Translations under genes and position numbers: made by a program | Shown: piece after piece, positions 1-7,331 of the stretch | Position numbering within the stretch: the stretch's first letter is position 1 | Layout: each line of letters begins with the position of its first letter | The notes under the pieces: generated by a model | Told to the model about the DNA's origin: nothing | Databases searched by the model: none | Seen by the model: the letters and a program-made list of their open reading frames with translations, nothing else | DNA from: Lachnospiraceae bacterium | Lineage (GTDB): Bacteria; Bacillota_A; Clostridia; Lachnospirales; Lachnospiraceae | Length of the DNA: 7,331 bases | Assembly: GCA_031262285.1 (NCBI GenBank) | Contig: JAISHZ010000278.1 | Location: 1-7,331, forward strand | Reading direction: 5' to 3'

Positions 1-2578
1 GCCATTTTGCAACTTGTGCTGATGTCAGGTCAACTTGATTGATGTTCAGCTTACGTCCGTCAACATAAAAGTTGTTTGATGGAGCAAATTCGCTGATTGC
101 TGCTGAAGCAGAACGACTATACTCGTAGACCATTTTCTCGTATCTGCTCTTTGCCTGTTCTGCGTCGCCCATCGCATCTTCTTTTCGATAGAGGACGGCT
201 TTCAGGATAATCCCTGATTCGGGGAAAGCATAGTTCGGCAGCAAGCCCTCGTCAGAAAGGAATTTGAATACATCCTTGCTACTCATACTGCGCACCACGT
301 TTGCCAACGCCGTGCGTTCGGCGTTTAGTTCTTTGATTTCAGCATCATAGGCCGAGTCTTTCGGCTTCCTTTCTAAATCTTTGATGAGCTTTTTTAGTTG
401 CTTTATGCTTTCAGTCAGCGCATCCTTTTGTTTTTTGAGAGAATCGAATGCTTCCAGCACTTTCATGTACATGGGGCTATCGGTGACGCCGGCGCCTTTC
501 GCATAATGCTCTAAATCTGTTTTTTCATTAGCCTCAAGTTCAGGAAACATCTGAATGAAGGTGCGTAATAGCGCGGAAGTATTCCCTTGAATATAATTCA
601 AGAAGTTGAATGGGTACTTAGCAGGGTCTCTGGCGGTTAAATTGTTGATACAAATGCCTACATATTTTGGGATGGCTGATTCCAAAACACCTTTCTTTAT
701 CCAGCTGTCCATACAGTAAGCGAGAAATTGCCGTTCTAACACAGCGGATGCTTTCAAAAATATTTTCGGCGGTTCTACATTGCCGGACATCATTTCCATG
801 GGATCTGCATAAAAGTATAGGTCATGCGGTCTGGCATTGGCTACAGCGATATTTAAGGCATTACCGTCTTTACGTCCGGCTCGACCTGTTCGTTGTAAGT
901 ATTGTGATTGTCCCGGCGGAACACTACACAGAATGACCGATGACAAATCGCCAATATCAATCCCCATTTCAAGGGTAGGGGTACAAGAAAGAACGTTGGT
1001 ATCCCAAGGTTTGTGGTCAGAGCCACCACGCTTAAAAACACGCTCAAGTTCTTCACGGTCATCGCGTTCCAATAAGCCGGTGTGTTCTTTTGCCAAAACA
1101 CGCACGATGTCGCCGCCGCTATAGAGCTTTCCAAAATACCCTAATTCAGCGTCTTGTTGAACCAACAATGCGCCGGAGCACTGCCTTCTGACACACGGCG
1201 CACCGATCCAAAACGCTTCGTTTTCTGCGCTGACTGAAATGGCATGTCCACAATTATCGCAGATCAACTGCTTGACATCAGCGGATATCATTGCTTTTTT
1301 CTTTGAAAGTCCCCATATTTTATATTCTACCGCAGATGGCATAGGTACAACAAAGCCTTGTCTGCTTAGCTCTTCAAGTACAATGATGGCGATGTTCTCA
1401 TATTTAATTGAATCATACATCATCTCTTGAAAGCAATCATAAATCCAGTCACAATAGGTGCTGTTTGATTTCAGTGTATCAAAAGCCTGTATTCTTTTTG
1501 CGTTATGTTTGTACGATTGATAAATGAATCTGGGCGTCTTGCGTCCAAACCGGGCACCGGGAAGCCATTTTTCATGGTCGTTAGTGAGCAGATATTCCTT
1601 ACCTTCATTATTTGTGTACTTGTTAAAAATCTTATCATCAAAAGCACCATTGGCTGAAAGCAGATTCAAAAAACCGATCACAATTTTACCAAACACGTCC
1701 GTCGAGAATTGACCTTTCGCATCTCCAATTTCGTTGACCGCACGTTCCAATACTCTGTTTATGACCTCCGATAAATCCTTTAGCGGGAAAGAAAGAACGG
1801 AGCATCCCGATTTTTCAAGGGTTCTTCCAATTCTGCTCAAGATGCCATATTCAAGCATGATTTCATAACGAAGCCTATATTCGATGTTGTTCATTAGATT
1901 CTTTTCATCTTGACCTTTGCCGAATACGCCATTCTTTTTCATGTTTTCAAATGCCCGCATCCATGTCATATTCGGCGCGATGAACCGACTTACGAATTCT
2001 TCATCGTTAAGCCTTTCGTGCCAATAGTAAACGAAGCGATCGGAAAACTCGCTCAGGTTCATTCCATCGCCTTCATCGAGCACAAATTTTTGAATCGCGC
2101 TACGCAATCCGGATTTCCATGTTCGCGAATTGAAAAAACCAGCTCGATGAGCCGCATCCTGTACACTATCCGAAAAAGCAAGCGTCTTTTTATCATCGTT
2201 GAACTTCGAGGCGAACAGTTGAGATAGACTTGCGCTAATTGCGGTTGCGCTTCTCAAACCAATGATAGAAAGCCCTGTAATACTACCGCAATGCGGACAG
2301 CGGAATCCTCTGTTCCTCGTGCCGGAAGTATCCTGCCGTAGCGGAAGGACTATCGGTATTTGGTTTGTTCCGCAGGATGAGCAGGAATGGGTTTTACCGT
2401 CGGCTATATCCAGTTGCATACAGCTAGGACAGAGAAAAGGTGATGGAGTCGGATACTCTGGCAAGCAAACGCCGAAGCTCTCTGAACCACAGTTGAACTT
2501 GAACGAAAAGGAATGGGCGAAGACTTTTGTTTGTACCTGTTCTCGCATGGGAGATAAGAGCGTATAGCGCATCAATGG
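1..2578 (-). pseudogene. DUF1998-type SF2 helicase, C-terminal part in +1 frame (runs off left edge)
   Basis: The +1 frame is open for 859 codons, from just after TAG at 2581-2579 to the window edge; I checked every codon. Numbered as if joined to the N-terminal half at the T run, it has a CPSC/CSSC zinc ribbon (C460, C463, C476, C479) and a third pair CPHC (504-507). Then come the motif IV-type segment FSDSVQDAAHRAGFF (545-559), a long insert, and a second cysteine cluster (C850, C853, C872, C877). RecA domain 2 follows with motif V TPTLEMGIDIGDL (943-955) and motif VI QRTGRAGR (972-979). Next is a charged likely coiled coil (about 1120-1170), then EFAPSNNFYVDGRKLNI (1240-1256), which in this family lies just ahead of DUF1998. 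No stop occurs in the window, so the intact protein exceeds 1269 residues, like the large DruE-type helicases. ATGs at 2572 and 2548 lack a ribosome binding site. I call it a broken 3' part; sequencing error or recoding are alternatives. Confidence 0.5.
2424..2438 (-). other. Frame-break site in the large helicase gene (T4 run to premature TAG)
   Basis: The helicase reading frame changes here by +1. The run TTTT on the minus strand (2438-2435) is followed in the upstream frame by a TAG at 2426-2424. With only three T the frame would read I-T-F-L-C-P-S-C and continue without a stop to the window edge. The join is attractive because it places the family's linker directly before a CxxC zinc ribbon. 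A tRNA-Phe on TTT could also re-pair after a +1 slip onto the overlapping TTT, so recoding is formally possible. A short homopolymer indel, natural or technical, is simpler. Confidence 0.5.
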
Positions 2579-3809
2579 CTATTTCTGCGTTTGGGATCTC
2601 ACGGAATTCGGGGTGTGTTGCAGCCATATCTTCACAAACTGCTTCGTCTTGAACGAAGTTTCCTGCAATATAAGATAGCAGTTCTTGCGTGAAAGCGTGG
2701 TTCATTAGGTGTGAACCGAGAGCCAAGCGCGTATCCGGACTCATTATGTTTGTGTAAGTAAATCTCTCGTCAATCCACGTACTTACTGCCGCTTGAAGAA
2801 AGGCTGTCTGGTCATCCTGTTTGATCGCTTCTTCCAGAACACCAACTGCGTCTTTATCCGGAAAGGTAAAATCCGTGGGGGGGCTTCCTTCAAAGAATTC
2901 GGAGGAAGATAGTCTGTCTTCTGTGACGACTGCGTCACGTTCAAATGGTTCGCCGAATACTTCCTCTGCATAACCTAAGATGCCGACAGCGGTATCTTTG
3001 CTGCCCATCGTGGCAGAGGTGCCGATACAGCAGAGATGACCGACAGGAGTGTACAACCTTGATTTCAATCGACGCAGCAAACAGGCGAGGTCTGTACCCT
3101 GCGCTCCGTCAAAAGTATGTAACTCATCAACAGCGATATACTTAAGCGTCTCCGGTCTGTTGTCACTCCATAGTAAAGCATCTTTCGGGCGTACAAGCAG
3201 ATAGTCAAGCATTTTATAGTTGGTCAGTAAGATGTCCGGCGGCGAAGAGAGTATCGTTTCGTGGTCAGTGATAATCCTATCGTCCGTCATGGCGCGGTTT
3301 GGTGCGCTTTCATGACCGCCGACATACACGGCGGTAACATTTCCACGCAACTGGGGACTTGTATAGATAAGCTCCGCAATGCGCTTTGCTTGGTCGGTGG
3401 CAAGAGCGTTCATAGGGTAAATAATAAGAGCTTTGATGCCTTTCTCGCCGCGATGCTTGTAGCAGTATTCTAAAATCGGGTACAGGAAACATTCTGTCTT
3501 ACCGGAACCGGTACCGGTGGCTATCAAAGTAGAGCGACCATCTTCTCCCGTGAGTCGTTCGAACGCTCTTTGCTGATGGACATAGGGTTTGTATTTGGGA
3601 TGGATAGCCGTAAAGAAGCCTTCCGTCACATCCTCCGCCACACGAAAAGGAAGTCGCACGCCTACATAAGGCTCATGAAAAACAGAGTCTTTGGCTGCAA
3701 GCAAACTCTCTATCGAACCCTTGAAAGGAGGGTTTGTCATAGGGAAAGTCGTCTTGATGTAGTCCGACAAACCCTCCTGTAATTGTCTCGCCAATATGGA
3801 TGGCAGCAT
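2424..3809 (-). CDS. DUF1998-type SF2 helicase, N-terminal half (RecA domain 1), ends at a frame break
   Basis: This 461-codon ORF encodes the first half of a large DEAD/DEAH helicase of the YprA/Lhr-like group that includes DruE and DrmA. Motifs are: Q-type segment YKPYVHQQRAFERL (73-86), Walker A ATGTGSGKTE (97-106), motif Ia IYPMNALA (130-137), Ib-type PDILLTNYKMLDYLLVRP (191-208), motif II VDELHTFDGAQGTDLA (227-242, box DELH) and motif III GTSATMGS (263-270). A helical segment follows, ending RPFLFVQVQLWFRELRRLLA (431-450), which is the linker this family has before its cysteine-rich region. The ORF stops 11 residues later at TAG (2426-2424), before RecA domain 2, so alone it could not be a complete helicase. 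The start at 3809 is well supported by AGGAGG at 3823-3818, 8 nt upstream. It lies 12 nt after the gajB-like stop, so transcription and probably translation are coupled. The next entry is its continuation in the +1 frame. Confidence 0.5.
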   Translation of the reverse strand: MLPSILARQLQEGLSDYIKTTFPMTNPPFKGSIESLLAAKDSVFHEPYVGVRLPFRVAEDVTEGFFTAIHPKYKPYVHQQRAFERLTGEDGRSTLIATGTGSGKTECFLYPILEYCYKHRGEKGIKALIIYPMNALATDQAKRIAELIYTSPQLRGNVTAVYVGGHESAPNRAMTDDRIITDHETILSSPPDILLTNYKMLDYLLVRPKDALLWSDNRPETLKYIAVDELHTFDGAQGTDLACLLRRLKSRLYTPVGHLCCIGTSATMGSKDTAVGILGYAEEVFGEPFERDAVVTEDRLSSSEFFEGSPPTDFTFPDKDAVGVLEEAIKQDDQTAFLQAAVSTWIDERFTYTNIMSPDTRLALGSHLMNHAFTQELLSYIAGNFVQDEAVCEDMAATHPEFREIPNAEIAIDALYALISHARTGTNKSLRPFLFVQVQLWFRELRRLLARVSDSITFSLS

Positions 3810-3817
3810 CGTGTGTT

Positions 3818-3823
3818 CCTCCT
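3818..3823 (-). promoter_or_regulatory. Ribosome binding site of the large helicase, overlapping the gajB-like stop
   Basis: AGGAGG lies 8 nt before the ATG at 3809, an ideal spacing. Its first two bases are the last two of the TAG stop (3824-3822) of the upstream helicase gene. This fixes the start and argues that the third gene is translated from the same message. Confidence 0.5.
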
Positions 3824-5582
3824 ATTTTGCTTCCGAGTGTTTTACTTTCAATCGTTGAACTCCCTCAATCAATTCGTCCGTTGCTGTTAAGTTGTTTCCT
3901 TTATTGGTCTTGTATCCCGTCTCGCTAAACAAGTATATATTTTTCTTCGCTCTGGAGCCTAAAACATACAAAAGCTTCTGTGTTTCAATTCTTCGCAAAG
4001 GTTTCATCTCATCCTTCATGATATAATCCCAGTGGGGCAAATGACCATTGAGCAGGGAAAGGGCAATTACTGTAGAATATTCTTCACCTTTGATGCCGTG
4101 GATAGTAGATACAACAACGCCTTGTCTTTCCAAAAAGAATCGTGCAATAGACATATAATCCGTTGCGATACCATGTCTTTTAATACGATCTTTCGCTTTT
4201 TCAAAAAAGCGTTCGCTGGTCGTACAGAGACGATCTTCGCTTTCCAAAGAAATTCCTAGTTGCTGAAAAACGGATCGAATCACAGTCATTAATATTGCGA
4301 GACCATCTTCCTTCTGGTTGAGCGAACGATTAATTATGCGAAGAACATCATAATTATCAATGTGTTCAGGGATCGCAATCTTGAAATCATCTCGCAGTAT
4401 TGCCAATAACTCAGATGCTACCTTTTTTCGCAAGGATACGTTTTGCCCAGATTGCGTAAAAGTGAGCCTCGCAAGTAAGTAAAATGGGTTCATTGGATCA
4501 TATTTGAATGGAGAAATATCTGGAGCATCAAAAGGCACCTCGGGAAGACATTGTTTTAAATCAGATGATATGTTAAATAGGCTTTGCCATTGTGGAGCAA
4601 CAACACATATTTCCGTTGGAGGAACTCCTGATGCTAATTCAGTAGTAATTAGAGCGGCGATGCGTTCAGCAAGCTCGTCTTTTGAAATGGACGAATTATA
4701 CGTCAGCTTACCTCGTACGTCTTTAATGTCCGCTATGGATTTTACTCCCGTAGCAGCAACCTCAAATTCCGTATAGAAATCAACCACTCTCTGGGTTGAA
4801 CGATAACACCCCGTCAATGACTTTTCCACGAAAACAGTATCGTATAAGGCTTCGATTTCAGCTTTACTTTTGACGATGCCACCAAGGTTGCCAAAAATCG
4901 CTTGGTTGACATCTCCAACGAAGAGCAAACTAATGCTCTTATTCTTTCTACAAATCTTTGCCAAGATTTCGTATTGGGATTCATGCGTATCTTGAAACTC
5001 ATCAACAAGTATACTGTTGAGGATAGATGCTATATTGAAGCAAATATATTCCCTCGTACTGACCAGATCGTTGGAAAACTGTAATATCTGATCAAAATCG
5101 ATTTCTTTATTGGTTTCCAATTGAGCGAAGTACTTTTCCTTGATTTGTGACCATTCAAAAGGATCATCATAAAGTTTTAGTGTGATTCCAAGTTTCTTGG
5201 CTATCACGTTGCAGTATTCGCGTTTCGTATACTCGTCTATGATGGTGTACCCCTTAGCCAAGCGCGATGAATACATGGCGTAGGGTCGAATAATAAATTG
5301 CATACAAAACTGGTGTATCGTCCCTGTCCAGATATTGGTCTGATCAATCTTCAAAGCATCTAGCCTGTTGCTTATTTCATCAGCTGCCCGGTTGGTGTAA
5401 GTAATCGCAATATTCCACTTACGTGATTGCGGATTCGTTGTTGCTAAACAAGCCAGTCTACGGGTTAAAACGAGCGTTTTCCCGCTACCGGGGCAAGCGG
5501 TCAAATATGTGTTGCTCTTGGTAGTGCAAGCATCTTTTTGTTCCGCTGATAAACCTTCGATGATTTCTTGAAACTCCATCAT
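3822..5582 (-). CDS. gajB: GajB-like UvrD/Rep superfamily 1 helicase
   Basis: This is a complete 586-residue SF1A helicase. Motifs in order are: Q motif LSAEQKDA (11-18), Walker A ACPGSGKT (29-36), motif Ia TYTNRAADEI (61-70), Ib TGTIHQFC (86-93), motif II VDEFQDTHESQYE (193-205), motif III FVGDVNQAIFG (221-231), motif IV LTGCYRSTQRVVDFY (256-270), motif V VVVSTIHGIKGEEY (489-502) and motif VI LLYVLGSRAKKN (537-548). All catalytic motifs are present, so an active ATP-driven DNA translocase is expected. Motif VI reads GSRAKK where UvrD-like proteins usually have a TRA-type sequence. The protein is longer than the roughly 490-residue GajB of Bacillus cereus. The ATG at 5582 overlaps the nuclease stop (ATGA), and a second in-frame ATG directly follows. 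GAGG at 5596-5593 is 10 nt from the first ATG, which favours that start. Pairing of an OLD nuclease with a UvrD-like helicase is the defining Gabija context. A general repair helicase is unlikely given the overlap. Confidence 0.5.
   Translation of the reverse strand: MMEFQEIIEGLSAEQKDACTTKSNTYLTACPGSGKTLVLTRRLACLATTNPQSRKWNIAITYTNRAADEISNRLDALKIDQTNIWTGTIHQFCMQFIIRPYAMYSSRLAKGYTIIDEYTKREYCNVIAKKLGITLKLYDDPFEWSQIKEKYFAQLETNKEIDFDQILQFSNDLVSTREYICFNIASILNSILVDEFQDTHESQYEILAKICRKNKSISLLFVGDVNQAIFGNLGGIVKSKAEIEALYDTVFVEKSLTGCYRSTQRVVDFYTEFEVAATGVKSIADIKDVRGKLTYNSSISKDELAERIAALITTELASGVPPTEICVVAPQWQSLFNISSDLKQCLPEVPFDAPDISPFKYDPMNPFYLLARLTFTQSGQNVSLRKKVASELLAILRDDFKIAIPEHIDNYDVLRIINRSLNQKEDGLAILMTVIRSVFQQLGISLESEDRLCTTSERFFEKAKDRIKRHGIATDYMSIARFFLERQGVVVSTIHGIKGEEYSTVIALSLLNGHLPHWDYIMKDEMKPLRRIETQKLLYVLGSRAKKNIYLFSETGYKTNKGNNLTATDELIEGVQRLKVKHSEAK
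5579..5582 (-). promoter_or_regulatory. ATGA stop/start overlap joining nuclease and UvrD-like helicase genes
   Basis: The TGA stop of the OLD nuclease (5581-5579) is embedded in the ATG start of the helicase (5582-5580). Such a 4-nt overlap normally means translational coupling by reinitiation and keeps the two products in fixed ratio. GAGG at 5596-5593 could help reinitiation. An alternative ATG at 5579 would abut with a one-base overlap but is farther (13 nt) from GAGG. Confidence 0.5.
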
Positions 5583-7331
5583 TTCGATTCAACCTCATTA
5601 AGAAATTCAGTCACCATATCATCTGAAAAGGCTTTACGGAATTCCAAAACGAACGCGCACCTTTTGTCATGAGTGTCCGCATCATCCATCTGCCTTATTA
5701 AGTCCTTATCATTCTCTTCGCTACAGATGTTAAAGGCGTATTTAATCATTTTCCAGATGACCTGCTCGTCTATAATATCACGAGAAGCAAAGGCAAGAGC
5801 TTCTAAAATGTACCTCGGTATAATAGCTGTATAGTCCACTTCAGTAGCCAGTCGCGTTGCATACCAGCCCTTCTGGATACGCTCTGCAACCGAAAGCACT
5901 GCGTCATATCGCTCGCTTTCTTTCTTAGAATCAAGAGCTGTCAAGAGCTTGTCGATTTTGTCTTTCTGTTTATAGGTGCCCTTGATAATATCCTTGATGA
6001 AGCTTCGATTATTTGTTGAATCTGCAAAGTCCACCTCAAATGTATGCAGCGCATAGAACGCTTCCACATAGGGATTCTTTGCAAAGAGAGCGTCCAGTTT
6101 CGTTTTGCGTGTCTGTCCACGTTTCGCAGCTTCTGCGTTTGATTTGGTTGCACCATCAACAACTGCGTCTGAATCCGTGATGATGGCGCAATTCCTTTGA
6201 AGTCTTCGTTCATCAAAAATACAAGCGATATTCTCGAACGCAATGCCTCCGATGTTGATAAGACCTATACCCAACTCGTCCAGTGAAACACCAAGAACAG
6301 CCTTGGTAAGTGCCGGAATTAGTATTTCTTCGCCATCGCCTTCAACGAGCAAAACACCCTTGGAGAACAACAAAACACTTCTCTTCGCATCCAAGTATCG
6401 AGTCAGACTGGTAATAAAGTTCTTGTCTTTGAATTGTAACTCACCAAAAGAACTCAATCCAGTTGAAGGCTTCATCACGACAGCTCTTTGACCCAGCTTT
6501 TTCATCACATTTACTTTTTCTATGTCTGCAACCTCAGACAAATGTGTTGAGTGCGTTGACATGATGACCTGTGTGTAGTCTTGCGTTACACTAAGATTGT
6601 TAAATAATGTCTTTTGTATGTGAGTATGTATATGCGCCTCTGGTTCTTCAATCACCATGATATTCAAAACCTCGTGATTCCGATTCGCGTCGAATTCAAC
6701 AAGTTTTAGAGCTATGTATAAAATATTCAAATGCCCTAATCCAAGTAAATCTATATCCTGCTGATCCGCAGGAGTCACAGTTAGGTATCTGGCTAGAGTA
6801 GCAAAGTCTTCTTTTAGTCGGGATTCCAACTTGATATCTGGTGAATAGACAGTTCCGATCATCTCTATAAGTTTTGAATTGATATGACTTCCGATACTGG
6901 ATATTTCAGGGATAGAGGACAGCTTTCGATTCAGTTCTATGATTTTATCCTTTAGATCACCTATATCAGCCGCTTCAATATCACCTTCAATAGTATCGAC
7001 GATTGCTCGAATAGGATTCTTTGGTTTTCTAAGCTCTGCTTCAACATCACGCAAAGCATCAATAAAGACTAAGGATATATGCTTCCACACATCGAGGATA
7101 TTGATTTTTGTGCCTAAAAGTGTACTATCTTCTTCATCTGGATTTGCATATTTGTATGCGGAAATGTCCCCGACAATTTGATTATAGATCTCCCCATCGG
7201 TAAAATCAGCTTGGGATCGCGCCGTATAGAAGAACTCATAGTCGCTAAGTTTTATACTTGATCGAGCCGATTCATATTCGGCTGCATCGGTAGCCTTATA
7301 AAGTGTCATTCGTACTGATTTACAAGGACGG
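5579..7331 (-). CDS. gajA: GajA-like OLD-family ATP-dependent nuclease (5' end outside window)
   Basis: This is an OLD-family protein with an ABC-type ATPase domain followed by a Toprim nuclease domain, the architecture of the Gabija nuclease GajA. Counting from the ATG at 7309 (576 codons), visible motifs are the ABC signature-like segment LLGLGHLN (188-195), a Walker B strand ending IEEPEAHIH (220-228), and the switch histidine segment STHSTHLSE (251-259). The Toprim domain follows with LLVEGDGEE (320-328, acidic residue E323), ITDSD (377-381, D379/D381), TFEVDF (423-428) and a KGWYA...LA segment (480-489). In this family these acidic residues bind metal for DNA cleavage. The N-terminal Walker A (P-loop) is missing. 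The frame stays open upstream to the window edge, and no Shine-Dalgarno precedes 7309, so the true start probably lies beyond 7331; I infer some 70-100 missing residues. It is first in the operon and overlaps the helicase gene by ATGA. Family assignment is strong; Gabija membership rests on the helicase partner. Confidence 0.5.
   Translation of the reverse strand, partial: RPCKSVRMTLYKATDAAEYESARSSIKLSDYEFFYTARSQADFTDGEIYNQIVGDISAYKYANPDEEDSTLLGTKINILDVWKHISLVFIDALRDVEAELRKPKNPIRAIVDTIEGDIEAADIGDLKDKIIELNRKLSSIPEISSIGSHINSKLIEMIGTVYSPDIKLESRLKEDFATLARYLTVTPADQQDIDLLGLGHLNILYIALKLVEFDANRNHEVLNIMVIEEPEAHIHTHIQKTLFNNLSVTQDYTQVIMSTHSTHLSEVADIEKVNVMKKLGQRAVVMKPSTGLSSFGELQFKDKNFITSLTRYLDAKRSVLLFSKGVLLVEGDGEEILIPALTKAVLGVSLDELGIGLINIGGIAFENIACIFDERRLQRNCAIITDSDAVVDGATKSNAEAAKRGQTRKTKLDALFAKNPYVEAFYALHTFEVDFADSTNNRSFIKDIIKGTYKQKDKIDKLLTALDSKKESERYDAVLSVAERIQKGWYATRLATEVDYTAIIPRYILEALAFASRDIIDEQVIWKMIKYAFNICSEENDKDLIRQMDDADTHDKRCAFVLEFRKAFSDDMVTEFLNEVESK

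Noticed and set aside
853..1134. A 93-codon minus-strand ORF
   Set aside because: It overlaps in another frame the stretch encoding motifs V and VI of the large helicase, so it is a shadow.
2420..2430. A prfB-like +1 shift directly at the stop (TCC TAG C)
   Set aside because: The Ser tRNA would re-pair poorly with CCT, there is no upstream Shine-Dalgarno-like stimulator, and a shift there would lose the first cysteine of the zinc ribbon.
667..2567. Several plus-strand ORFs of 60-105 codons (for example 667-936, 837-1124, 1910-2227, 2262-2567)
   Set aside because: All lie opposite the open +1 helicase frame, which has clear helicase and zinc motifs. Their translations show no recognisable domain.
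3810..3821. Terminator between the second and third genes
   Set aside because: The gap is 12 nt and holds only part of the ribosome binding site and spacer; there is no hairpin or T tract.
2945..7181. Plus-strand and alternate minus-strand ORFs of 60-100 codons inside the nuclease and helicase genes
   Set aside because: They are fully contained in strongly supported genes, have no motifs and no convincing start signals.
7310..7331. Promoter or ribosome binding site before the ATG at 7309
   Set aside because: Only 22 nt are visible, with no GGAGG-like or -10/-35-like sequence, and the frame is open through them.

Overview
The window is coding on the minus strand almost throughout. It holds three tightly packed genes read from right to left, plus one apparent frame break. 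No rRNA, tRNA, CRISPR array, insertion sequence or real plus-strand gene was found. Base composition is moderate and AT-leaning, and one start has a strong AGGAGG ribosome binding site. This fits a Gram-positive (Clostridia-like) bacterium, but it is a weak inference and I cannot name a species.

Layout in transcription order: (1) 7331-5579, an OLD-family ATPase/Toprim nuclease of the GajA kind, cut at its 5' end by the window edge. (2) 5582-3822, a UvrD-like SF1 helicase of the GajB kind, overlapping gene 1 by an ATGA junction. (3) From 3809 to beyond position 1, a very large SF2 (DEAD/DEAH) helicase of the type that carries a C-terminal DUF1998 region (YprA/MrfA, DrmA/DrmB and DruE-like group). 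It starts 12 nt after gene 2, with its ribosome binding site overlapping the gene 2 stop codon. Gene 3 is split between two reading frames. RecA domain 1 is in a 461-codon ORF ending at 2424. The zinc ribbon, RecA domain 2 and the rest are in the +1 frame, which I checked codon by codon and found open from 2578 to the left edge (859 codons). Removing one T from the T4 run at 2438-2435 would join the two halves exactly at a CxxC zinc ribbon.

Genes 1 and 2 are the two components of a Gabija-type anti-phage system: a Toprim DNA nuclease controlled by an ATPase domain, plus a UvrD-like helicase. The closely coupled third helicase is not part of canonical Gabija and most resembles the large helicases of Druantia/DISARM. 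The window therefore shows either a three-gene variant of Gabija or two defence modules fused into one operon. Whether the helicase frame break is a mutation, a sequencing error or recoding decides whether the third component is functional.
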